Shown here one piece after another: positions 43,465-50,874 of a DNA stretch of 64,000 bases. Below the pieces are notes generated by a model that worked only from the letters and a program-made list of their open reading frames with translations, ran no database searches and was not told the origin of the DNA. The translations under genes and the position numbers were made by a program. Positions within the stretch are counted from its first letter, which is position 1, and each line of letters begins with the position of its first letter. This stretch comes from an uncultured Bacilli bacterium (lineage in GTDB: Bacteria > Bacillota_I > Bacilli_A > RF39 > UBA660): contig CAKPHU010000005.1 in NCBI GenBank assembly GCA_934162125.1, positions 62,001-126,000 on the forward strand, in the 5' to 3' direction.

Positions 43465-44010
43465 TTAATCCATTATAATTAGTTCATGATTTAAGTACGG
43501 CATTAATTTATTTAATAAGTCTTCTGTTTTAATACGCACTGTTGCGGTATTTTCATTAGGATGAAATCTAAAATATTTTTTAGTAATTAAAGTTTTATCA
43601 ATATAGACTGCTATAAGATTATCTTTATCATAAGCCAGTTCCATAATACTAACGGCACCTTTATGAGTTCTTAATATCTCGTTAAGATTGTTTTCTGTTG
43701 CAAGATTGATTCTAGGAACACCATATTTTAAACGAAAAACCTTTTCATCAAACATTTTGTCTCGTGGCAAAATAATAAAGAAAAAATGTTTTTTATTTTT
43801 GGTACGAAATACTAAATTTTTGATTCCAGGAACATCTATCTTTTTATCAATCAACAACTGTTCTTCTAAAGTTTCAGGATAATAATTGTATTCTACTCTT
43901 TCATAATCTATATGAAGTTCATCTAGAATATCATAGCACTCTTTTTCTTTACTTGATGTTATCTTCTTTGGGCGACCTTTTATTAACTCAGTTATTTCAA
44001 ATGTTGGCAT
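43465..44010 (-). CDS. ProX/PrdX-type prolyl-tRNA deacylase
   Basis: 181 aa, a YbaK/ProX-like aminoacyl-tRNA editing protein. KECYDILDELHIDYERVEYNYYPETLEEQLLID fits the ProX (PrdX) N-terminus, and GIKNLVFRTKNKKHFFFIILPRDKMFD holds the strand with the catalytic lysine. GAVSIMELAYDKDNLIAVYID and FHPNENTATVRIKTEDL are further landmarks of that group. It is 19 bases downstream of a GNAT gene, perhaps the end of a GNAT-GNAT-GNAT-ProX unit. Confidence 0.82.
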   Translation of the reverse strand: MPTFEITELIKGRPKKITSSKEKECYDILDELHIDYERVEYNYYPETLEEQLLIDKKIDVPGIKNLVFRTKNKKHFFFIILPRDKMFDEKVFRLKYGVPRINLATENNLNEILRTHKGAVSIMELAYDKDNLIAVYIDKTLITKKYFRFHPNENTATVRIKTEDLLNKLMPYLNHELIIMD

Positions 44011-44028
44011 ATTGATTCTCTTTTCTTA

Positions 44029-44511
44029 TTAAAGTTTTTTAATATCTATATACATTCTGGCATGATAGTCTTTTTTCTCATAGAATTTTATGGCGTTTTC
44101 GTTGTAGGCAAAGACATCAACCATAGAGTACTCACAACCTTTACTTTTGAAGTACTCTTCCATTTTCTCCATAAGTTGTTGGCCTACACCTTTGCTTCTT
44201 ATTTTACTACTAACTATTAATTCGGTAACCTTGCCTCTTTTTGGGCATTTGTAATCTAAGTAGTCATATTCATCATAGGGAGGAATTGTTCCCATTATAA
44301 GTCCAATCACCTTATCATCTTCTAAGGCTAGAAAACATTTACCATCTTGTTCTGATACTTCTTTTAAATCCAGTAGAGCCTTTTTTTCATGATATTCTGG
44401 GTGGACATGATCGAGGTTATCTTTATCAATAGATACAATGTATTCTTCTAATTCAACTAATAAATCTCTAACATCTTCTAAATATTTATCATTATATTCT
44501 ATTATTTTCAT
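44029..44511 (-). CDS. GNAT acetyltransferase
   Basis: 160-aa GNAT protein. The acetyl-CoA loop is SKIRSKGVGQQLMEKMEEYF near residue 105 (R-x-x-G-x-G), preceded by VTELIVSSKIR and followed by VDVFAYNENAIKFYEKKDY. The N-terminal half has an acidic stretch with many Asp/Glu. The substrate is unknown. It is fourteen bases after another GNAT gene. Confidence 0.87.
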   Translation of the reverse strand: MKIIEYNDKYLEDVRDLLVELEEYIVSIDKDNLDHVHPEYHEKKALLDLKEVSEQDGKCFLALEDDKVIGLIMGTIPPYDEYDYLDYKCPKRGKVTELIVSSKIRSKGVGQQLMEKMEEYFKSKGCEYSMVDVFAYNENAIKFYEKKDYHARMYIDIKKL

Positions 44512-44524
44512 ACTACTCTCCTGC

Positions 44525-45121
44525 TTATTTTTTGATATCTATATATGGTTTGTATATTTCTGCGTACTTTTCTAAGCATTCTTTGACATCAAACCAGTAG
44601 ACATTAGTTAATATTCCATCACTTGGATCTATTTCTGTTCTTTCAAGGACACCACCTAAGGCTTTAAGTGTTTTATCAGATCCTAAATTATTAACGTCAC
44701 AGTCTAACATTACACGTTTTAGTCCTAATTTTTGAGCTTCAACTAGACCTAAATACAAATTTATTTTATTATAGCCTTTTCTTCTTTCTGTTGGTCTGAT
44801 CGCATAGCCAATATGGCCACCAAATTGTTGCATACTTAAAGATAAGTTCCATCTAACATTAATCATGCCAACTACTTTATTGTCATTTTTCCTAATAAGA
44901 AGAAAGGTTTTGGCTGGACATCTATTTATTTTTTTTGCATACTCTTCATTTTCTGTATTTAAACATCTTTCAAGAGCTTTTTCAAAAGACATATCAGTCA
45001 ACACCTTATCTAAGGAACCAGAACCATTTATGTCTGAATTGTATTCTACAAACTCGTTAAAATATTCTAATATGTCTTTTTTTCTTTCAAGTGATGGTCT
45101 TTCCAAATAAAACTTTTCCAT
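44525..45121 (-). CDS. GNAT acetyltransferase, RimJ/RimL-like
   Basis: 198 aa. GGHIGYAIRPTERRKGYNKINLYLGL near residue 110 is the R-R-x-G-Y acetyl-CoA loop typical of the ribosomal-protein/spermidine-type group, followed by VMLDCDVNNLGSDKTLKALGG. It begins with a longer N-terminal extension (residues 1-75) containing many charged residues, and ends with a lysine-rich tail. Its ribosome site AAAGGAG is strong. Confidence 0.87.
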   Translation of the reverse strand: MEKFYLERPSLERKKDILEYFNEFVEYNSDINGSGSLDKVLTDMSFEKALERCLNTENEEYAKKINRCPAKTFLLIRKNDNKVVGMINVRWNLSLSMQQFGGHIGYAIRPTERRKGYNKINLYLGLVEAQKLGLKRVMLDCDVNNLGSDKTLKALGGVLERTEIDPSDGILTNVYWFDVKECLEKYAEIYKPYIDIKK

Positions 45122-45137
45122 ATATATTCTCCTTTGA

Positions 45138-45554
45138 TTATTTTTTAATCCACAAATACATACCTGTTATCTTATCAGGTTTATATTTAAATCCGGCTTT
45201 TTGATAAAACCCTTCATTTCCTGCTGTTGGAGTTAATTCAATTTGCATTTTTTCTCCTGGTTTTACATTTGATTCAATCATTCCTTTTAATTTATTAACA
45301 ATCATCAAGCCATAGCCTTTTCCTTGATATTCTGGTCTTACACAAATGTCTGATAGACAACAAACTATACTGAAGTCACCCACAACACGACCTATTCCTA
45401 CTGCTTTACCATCTACCATAACTTTTACCATGTACATGGTGTTTTTTAGAGCTTTCTCAACTTGTTCTTTTGAATAACTTTTAAATCCTACAGACTCTAT
45501 TACGTCTAAGAATTCTTCAATACTAATATTTTCTTCTAATATTACTTCACTCAT
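45138..45554 (-). CDS. GNAT acetyltransferase
   Basis: 138 aa, the compact GNAT form: VGIGRVVGDFSIVCCLSDICVRPEYQGKGYGLMIVNKL has the Q-G-K-G-Y/G loop (Q-x-x-G-x-G/A variant), and EGFYQKAGFKYKP ends the fold. This matches the aminoglycoside/polyamine-like small GNATs, but nothing fixes the substrate. It is the first gene of three GNATs in a row. Confidence 0.87.
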   Translation of the reverse strand: MSEVILEENISIEEFLDVIESVGFKSYSKEQVEKALKNTMYMVKVMVDGKAVGIGRVVGDFSIVCCLSDICVRPEYQGKGYGLMIVNKLKGMIESNVKPGEKMQIELTPTAGNEGFYQKAGFKYKPDKITGMYLWIKK

Positions 45555-45605
45555 TTTCTTACTCCTATTTTTAACAACTTGTTTTAACTTGCTTTTATGA
45601 TAATT

Positions 45606-46679
45606 TTATTTTAATATTTCAGTATTTATAAAAATTCTTTTGTTATCATAGTCGATAGTTGCTTCGGCATCATAAGGTAGAAGACATCTTGGGACAGAAT
45701 GTCCAAAATTTACGTTATATAAAATTGGCGTCTCTAAGTCTGAAAAAACCTTTTTATATACTTCTTTATATTCTTCATAATATTTTTCATCTATAGGTTT
45801 ACCAACGATAAGTCCTTGAACTAAATTGAAAATATTTCTCTTTTTTAATTCCAAAAGCATTTTTTCAAGTTCCTTAGGAGTGGCAGCTACTTCACTAGTT
45901 TCTAAGAATAATATTTTTTCTTTCCATTCATCTTCTGTTGGGAATATTTGATATTTTTCATACACTGATGCTTGATCTGCAAATCTTGTTCCCATAAATG
46001 ATTCATATATACTTTCTACGCATCCTCCATATAGTTTTCCAGTTGCTGTTCCTTGACCATTTAAAGTTTCAAAACCATGTATTTCTTGATGAGATTCTCT
46101 TGGTATTCCAATCTCTTCTGGTCCATAACTTTTTCTATCACTATACCAAACTGGGCTTGATTTTATTTCATAAGATTTTCCACCTGTAAAAAATTTTTCA
46201 AATTGGTCTTTAGTGTAAGGCAACATTTCATTATCTAACTCTGCTATATCAACTAATAAGCATGGTCCATAAAATGTAGATAGACCTATTTTATTTAACA
46301 TTAAATGATTATTTGTAGTGTCAGAAAAGCCGGTGAAAATTTTAGGGTTGTTTTTAACAGCTTCAATAAACTCTGGATCATCCATTAGATAAGGTATTGT
46401 TTTATAAGTATCAATGCCACCTATTGCGGTTATGATAGCTTTTATACTAGGATCCATAAAAGCATCCTTTAAATCACTTGCTCTAGCTTCTGGGTGTTCT
46501 TCAATGTACTTCATATCTTTTAAAGCATTAGGCATTATTACTGGTTCTAATCCATATTCTTTTAGTCTATCTAAAGCAATAGACAATTCATGTTTACAAA
46601 ATGGCATTCCTAAAAGTCCTCTTGATAGACTAACGATAGCTATTTTGTCTCCCTTTTTCAATCTTTGTGGTTTTAACAT
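45606..46679 (-). CDS. LD-carboxypeptidase / MccF-like serine peptidase (S66)
   Basis: 357 aa of peptidase family S66. The nucleophile is S119 in FTGFSDTTNN, following the conserved strand KAIITAIGGIDTYKTIPYL; the catalytic Glu lies in LFLETSEVAATP, and the His in NVNFGHSVPRCLLP. Members either cut the L-D bond of murein tetrapeptides or, as MccF, cleave microcin C-like nucleotide-peptides. The length and the insertion around residue 200 fit the MccF-like branch. It precedes three GNATs; MccE-type GNAT acetylation also detoxifies microcin C, which makes the neighbourhood notable. The fit is suggestive only. Confidence 0.88.
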   Translation of the reverse strand: MLKPQRLKKGDKIAIVSLSRGLLGMPFCKHELSIALDRLKEYGLEPVIMPNALKDMKYIEEHPEARASDLKDAFMDPSIKAIITAIGGIDTYKTIPYLMDDPEFIEAVKNNPKIFTGFSDTTNNHLMLNKIGLSTFYGPCLLVDIAELDNEMLPYTKDQFEKFFTGGKSYEIKSSPVWYSDRKSYGPEEIGIPRESHQEIHGFETLNGQGTATGKLYGGCVESIYESFMGTRFADQASVYEKYQIFPTEDEWKEKILFLETSEVAATPKELEKMLLELKKRNIFNLVQGLIVGKPIDEKYYEEYKEVYKKVFSDLETPILYNVNFGHSVPRCLLPYDAEATIDYDNKRIFINTEILK

Positions 46680-46800
46680 ATTATCACCTCTTATTTAGAT
46701 TATATCATACGCTTAACTAATATCTATAGAATAGCTTTTTGACTGTTGCATAAAAAAAAGGCTCAATATGCAATTAAGTCTCTTTCAACGTTATTCTTTT

Positions 46801-47097
46801 TTAGTTATCTATTTCAACAGCATTAGTAGCAGCAGCATCAGCAGCTTCATAAGTATTAGCAGCTTCATTGATTACTTTATTCATTTCTACTACTTGTTCA
46901 TAGAATGCAGAGTATTTTTCATGAAATTGTCTCATATAATCTGATTCAATATCACGAGCACCAATACTATTCCAGTGATCTGAAAATAAACCGTTCATAA
47001 CTATATCTTCATTATCAAATACTTCTTTGATTTGATTTGCTAAATTTAAAATTTCATTTGCACTACTACGTGCTTGTTCATAATTATCTATTTGCAT
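46801..47097 (-). CDS. WXG100-like protein (locus B, last gene)
   Basis: 98-aa acidic helical protein with SDHWNSIGARDIES at the turn (residues 39-52). It is the counterpart of the locus A protein at 20667: same length, same W-x-S-x-G-A arrangement and an Ala/Asn-rich acidic end. The ATG overlaps the stop of the upstream WXG gene by one base (TAATG). It probably acts as a secreted partner with that protein. Confidence 0.72.
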   Translation of the reverse strand: MQIDNYEQARSSANEILNLANQIKEVFDNEDIVMNGLFSDHWNSIGARDIESDYMRQFHEKYSAFYEQVVEMNKVINEAANTYEAADAAATNAVEIDN

Positions 47098-47405
47098 TAA
47101 AAACCAATCCTTCCTGCACTACTTGCTACGTCATTTTCAGCCTCTTCTAAGATGTTAGCTGCCCTTCCTAAACCTTCACCTAAATTAGCAACTTGCTCAT
47201 TAAATGTATTTAACAATACAGCAAGATCTTCATATGCAGCCATAAATTTTTCTCTACCACCACCAGATTTCCAGTTAGAGCCTAATTCATCAACTTTTGC
47301 TTTTAATGATGATAATTTTTCACGAAATTCTTCTGAGTTTTCAATTGTTTCTCTACTGTTGCGGTTCATACCACCAAAATCAACTTGTAAACCATTTGTA
47401 TTCAT
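47097..47405 (-). CDS. WXG100 family protein (locus B)
   Basis: 102 aa from the ATG at 47405 (nine bases after GGAGG; a frame reaching 47432 has no ribosome site). The central turn is NWKSGGGREKF with W45. The first helix is acidic and the second ends EEAENDVASSAG. Counterpart of the protein at 20974. Part of the locus B operon; it is inferred to be exported. Confidence 0.82.
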   Translation of the reverse strand: MNTNGLQVDFGGMNRNSRETIENSEEFREKLSSLKAKVDELGSNWKSGGGREKFMAAYEDLAVLLNTFNEQVANLGEGLGRAANILEEAENDVASSAGRIGF

Positions 47406-47492
47406 TAATAAATACCTCCTACTTATTTTCAATATATCGTTTAATTGTTTACTTGTATATATTTTATATTAAAATGTTACATAATTTTACAT

Positions 47493-47780
47493 CTAAATAC
47501 TTAAACTTGCTAACTGATTTTCTAAATCTTGGATACTTTTAGCAGATGATTTGATAAATTCACCAACTTCACTCATTTTTTCTGCTTTTGCAGTAGCTAG
47601 TTCAACTTGACTTGTACATTGAGCAGTAAAATTATTTTTAGCTTTTCCACTCCAAGCCGAAAGATCGCTTGTAACATTAGTATCATAATTTTGAATAGCT
47701 GTTTTTATATTGTTGGCAGCTGAACATAACTTTTCTCCTGCTGCTATTACTTCAGCAAAATCACATACATATTTGGCCAT
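47493..47780 (-). CDS. WXG100 family protein (locus B)
   Basis: 95-aa helical-hairpin protein with W43-S-G45 at the turn, the same length and turn position as the protein at 22609. It carries three cysteines (C6, C19 and C55), unusual for this family. It follows the 306-aa cargo-like gene by 14 bases, with AAGGAG before the ATG. Confidence 0.85.
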   Translation of the reverse strand: MAKYVCDFAEVIAAGEKLCSAANNIKTAIQNYDTNVTSDLSAWSGKAKNNFTAQCTSQVELATAKAEKMSEVGEFIKSSAKSIQDLENQLASLSI

Positions 47781-47794
47781 TGATAAACTCCTTT

Positions 47795-48715
47795 CTATAT
47801 TTCGACTGTTTCATTTCCTGAACTTTGATTATCAGTTGAGCTAGCTAAATTAGTTAATATAGTACTTTCATTTACTATTTTGTTAGCATTAAGGTCAAAT
47901 TGTCCATTATTTGTAACAGTATATTTAGTCATATCAATATTTATATTATTTTCATTTTCACTATTCCAATTTTCATTAACGATAAAACTAACATTAGATT
48001 TAGCATTGTCAGTAGTAGGCTTTTCAAAACTGATACCAACAATACACTTAACTTCTTCACCATTATTGTTTTTGAAAATAATTTCATCACCAACTGTTCC
48101 GATTGATTCATTACATAAAACTACATAGTGATCGTCAATCATGGCGTAACCATTGCCATTATAGGTAACTTTATTTATATAGTCGTTCTTTAGCGAATCA
48201 TCTAATTTATCTAAATTAATACCAACATGATTTACTTCTTCAATTTTATCTGTAATAGCATTTTCATCTTTTTCTTTGTCTTCTGGCTCTGTGTTTGTTT
48301 CATCTAATCCCGAAATAGCACTAGCTATTCCAGCTGCTATGCCTCCTGAAATTGTACTTGATGATCCTCCAGAGTAATAACTTCCTGAATAGCCTCCGCT
48401 TGATGAACTACTACTTGAATATCCACTACTAGCAGTTTTATTAGTTTCTGTTTTGGCTAGCGTTAATGACTTTTGAAGGGAAGTGTGAGCACTAACTACA
48501 TTATCAGCATAAATAGATGTATTTTTGAATTTTGTAACACAGGCTTCAACATTTGCGATCATTTGAGCTTTAACTGATGAGAAGTCAAAACCATCTTCAC
48601 AACTTGTATCATAACCACTTATCGAATCTACAACACTTGAGATTTGATTTGCTAAAGAATTTATTGTATTAGCTCCTGATATGACAGGATCACAATCTAA
48701 CATAAATACACTCAT
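47795..48715 (-). CDS. Helical-hairpin protein with Ser/Gly/Tyr linker and an unknown C-terminal domain
   Basis: 306 aa, the same length and plan as the lysozyme fusion at 21353: residues 1-90 are a helical hairpin, 95-125 a Ser/Gly/Tyr linker, 126-165 an acidic spacer, and 166-306 a different C-terminal domain rich in Asn and beta strands (YNGNGYAMIDDHYVVLCNES, then EEVKCIVGISFEKP, NVSFIVNENWNSE). I do not recognise the domain; NGNGYAMIDD superficially resembles the GNGYGIFKW of the lysozyme but lacks the rest. No signal peptide. Expected to be a type VII cargo. Confidence 0.72.
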   Translation of the reverse strand: MSVFMLDCDPVISGANTINSLANQISSVVDSISGYDTSCEDGFDFSSVKAQMIANVEACVTKFKNTSIYADNVVSAHTSLQKSLTLAKTETNKTASSGYSSSSSSSGGYSGSYYSGGSSSTISGGIAAGIASAISGLDETNTEPEDKEKDENAITDKIEEVNHVGINLDKLDDSLKNDYINKVTYNGNGYAMIDDHYVVLCNESIGTVGDEIIFKNNNGEEVKCIVGISFEKPTTDNAKSNVSFIVNENWNSENENNINIDMTKYTVTNNGQFDLNANKIVNESTILTNLASSTDNQSSGNETVEI

Positions 48716-48725
48716 ATATTATCTC

Positions 48726-49535
48726 CTATTTTGGGTCCCATTGATCAAGACCATATTGTTCAACAATACTAATTAAATTTTCACTATAGGTTTGACTTGT
48801 TGCATAACCGCATTGTTTAACAGCGACGCAAGCCTCCTTATAATTAGTAGCCTCTAAAACAGGCTTGTATCTGTCTTTAGTTAACAGTTCAGCATGATCA
48901 ATAATAGAATCATTTACTGAATCATAATCTCTGAAATCAGCACGTGTTTGATATCTAGTACCATCAGCATTTTGTTCTCCAGTTAAACAATTTACTCTTT
49001 TGCCAGTCCAACTACTACCAGCTTTAATACCAAAAATATTGTTACCAATTCTTGATCTACCCCAACCTGTTTCTAGTATTGCTTGAGCAAGTGTTAAAGA
49101 AGGTAAAACTCCATATTTATTATAGGTTTCTATGGCACCAGCTTTGATTTCATTTACAAAGTCTAATCTGTAACCTGATAAGTTACCTGGATTTTTATAA
49201 TCACTGTTGATTGCTGTTTGACTAACTCCATTAAGTTTTAATTGAACTGCTTGATTTGCTTCACTATCAGCATTTTTGTATGTTGCGGAAGCTGTAGTAA
49301 GAAAGTCTGCTATAGTTTTGAAATTTTCACCAATAGTATTTAGAGATGTATCCAATTCATTAATTAAATTAACACATTCTTCTGCTACTGGTCCCATGAA
49401 AACACTTTCGTTGCTAAGTTTGGTTAAGGAATCATTTAGGCTGGTATTACATTCAGTTACTTTGGAATTTGTTAAAGTAGTAGTAGATATTGCATTATTG
49501 AAAATGCCATAATCTGTAATTGAAACTTTATCCAT
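48726..49535 (-). CDS. WXG-like N-terminal module fused to a glucosaminidase domain
   Basis: 269 aa. Residues 1-100 are a helical hairpin of WXG100 size (turn at SVFMGPVAEE, without tryptophan), and residues 120-265 form an endo-beta-N-acetylglucosaminidase domain of the FlgJ/Atl type: LPSLTLAQAILETGWGRS with catalytic E155, NNIFGIKAGSSWTG and the closing FRDYDSVNDSIIDHAELL. It cuts the glycan chain of peptidoglycan. No Sec signal is present, so export must depend on the N-terminal module or partners. GGAGTGA precedes the ATG. The N-terminal module resembles the small locus A protein at 22296. Confidence 0.86.
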   Translation of the reverse strand: MDKVSITDYGIFNNAISTTTLTNSKVTECNTSLNDSLTKLSNESVFMGPVAEECVNLINELDTSLNTIGENFKTIADFLTTASATYKNADSEANQAVQLKLNGVSQTAINSDYKNPGNLSGYRLDFVNEIKAGAIETYNKYGVLPSLTLAQAILETGWGRSRIGNNIFGIKAGSSWTGKRVNCLTGEQNADGTRYQTRADFRDYDSVNDSIIDHAELLTKDRYKPVLEATNYKEACVAVKQCGYATSQTYSENLISIVEQYGLDQWDPK

Positions 49536-49546
49536 TCTATCACTCC

Positions 49547-50443
49547 TTATTTATTTCCTTCATATCTTAAGTAACCATCCCATCCACTGCTATAAAATGG
49601 AACAACGTTTATTTCTTTACCAGTTGAATCACCATCTTGGCCGTCTCTATCACCATGGGCTCCAATCATTTGTCCATCGCCTATATACATTTCGGTATGA
49701 GAATTTTCATCTAATAAAACGTCACCTGGTAATAGGTCTTCTGCTCTTGGTGTACCTGGATACCATGTAAATCCACATTGAGTAAATGATCTTTTCATAT
49801 TTCCTGTGAATCCTGCTCCGGCTTCTTTAACCGGGATACCCGCATTTTCATAAGCATTGATGACAAAAGATGAACAGTCATAATTTGGATTACCATTTCT
49901 TGTCTTTTGTGAGTAACCGTGTGTGTCGTCATTGGCAATGTCAAAGGCCCAATTGATAGCATTTTGAATATATGGAGAACTCGATCTTATTGCATAAGAA
50001 TTAGAACCAGATGTGCTTGTGGTACTATCTCCATTGATACTAACAGTGGCTAATTTAACAGAGGCAGCACTCTGTAGTTGACTTTCAATTTGAGTTTTTA
50101 AAGTTTCCATTTCCGACTCGTAGCTATTCATTTCAGAAAGATAACTACGGGCTGAACTTGTATTATTAGCAGCGTATGCAGTATTGTAGTTACTCTTAGC
50201 AATATTATATTTTGGTTTTAGTTCTTTATATTTGGCATATAAATCACAGGCAGATGCAAAAGCTGTGAACTGAGTTTTTAAGCTACTTGCATATTCTGAA
50301 CTAAAATCATTTGCTTTAGATGAAAAGTTATTATATGAGTTACCTTTCCATGATGAAGCAAGCTCATTTACGCAATTAGAATAATTTGTTATAGCTGAAG
50401 TAATACTACTTAAATCAGAATTAACTTGACTTCCACTTACCAT
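49547..50443 (-). CDS. WXG100 module fused to an NlpC/P60-like peptidoglycan peptidase or amidase
   Basis: 298 aa. Residues 1-75 are a WXG100 hairpin with W32-K-G34. Residues 75-150 hold a second helical pair and a Ser/Thr linker. Residues 157-298 form an NlpC/P60-type domain: NYDCSSFVINAY with nucleophile C190, LLPGDVLLDENSHTEMYIGDGQMIGAH with H249, and the end SGWDGYLRYEG, which is close to the amidases of streptococcal phages. It is the first gene of locus B, read from a promoter in the 50.5-kb gap, with GGAGGTAAAT before the ATG at 50443 (a frame to 50455 overlaps the ribosome site). This is the clearest enzyme-WXG fusion here. Confidence 0.88.
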   Translation of the reverse strand: MVSGSQVNSDLSSITSAITNYSNCVNELASSWKGNSYNNFSSKANDFSSEYASSLKTQFTAFASACDLYAKYKELKPKYNIAKSNYNTAYAANNTSSARSYLSEMNSYESEMETLKTQIESQLQSAASVKLATVSINGDSTTSTSGSNSYAIRSSSPYIQNAINWAFDIANDDTHGYSQKTRNGNPNYDCSSFVINAYENAGIPVKEAGAGFTGNMKRSFTQCGFTWYPGTPRAEDLLPGDVLLDENSHTEMYIGDGQMIGAHGDRDGQDGDSTGKEINVVPFYSSGWDGYLRYEGNK

Positions 50444-50587
50444 ATTTACCTCCATTTATTTTATCTTAATATTATTTTATCATTATAAATAAAGGAAAAA
50501 CAATTTTATTTGTGAAAAGACAAGATGTTTACATTTTTTAGGACATAGTGCTTTCTCTATTATAAATTATTTTTGTTTTAAATATGA

Positions 50588-50618
50588 AAATAGAGCATTT
50601 TGTATGGATGCTCTATTT
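50588..50618. terminator. Bidirectional hairpin terminator
   Basis: AAATAGAGCAT and ATGCTCTATTT form a perfect 11-bp stem with a 9-base loop and U-rich sequence on both sides. No adjacent gene ends here on the plus strand, so what it terminates is unclear. Confidence 0.6.
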
Positions 50619-50793
50619 ATTTTTATCTTTATTTTAATTTTTGTAGAGATTAGGCGATTATGCACTTAAAGATGCTTAAGCATTTTGTTTTTTATATACT
50701 TCTTGCACATATAATTTTTGATATATATTATACTAATTTTTATTGTTTTTAACAATTGATTTGGTTGAATGTGACTAAATAGTAAAAAAAAGA

Positions 50794-50823
50794 AAAGTCA
50801 ACATACTATAATGAATTGACTTT
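50794..50823 (-). terminator. Terminator of the leucine-rich repeat gene
   Basis: AAAGTCAA and TTGACTTT (8 bp) with an inner CAT/ATG pairing; a long U run follows on the minus strand. Confidence 0.75.
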
Positions 50824-50874
50824 CCTTATAATTATATTTTTAACGCATTAAAGTTAAATTTTTTTGCTATGATG

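Larger units (their letters stand above)
50456..50874. other. 419-base gene-free gap between locus B and the leucine-rich repeat gene
   Basis: No open frame with a plausible ribosome site is visible on either strand. It contains the promoter region of locus B, a bidirectional hairpin at 50588-50618, and the terminator of the leucine-rich gene at 50794-50823. The rest is about 80 percent A/T, with a short inverted repeat around 50668-50680 (AAAGATGCTTAAGCATTTT). Confidence 0.6.

Noticed and set aside
46740..46800. Terminator downstream of locus B
   Set aside because: An AAAAAAGGCT run is present but no stable stem can be drawn, so none is called.
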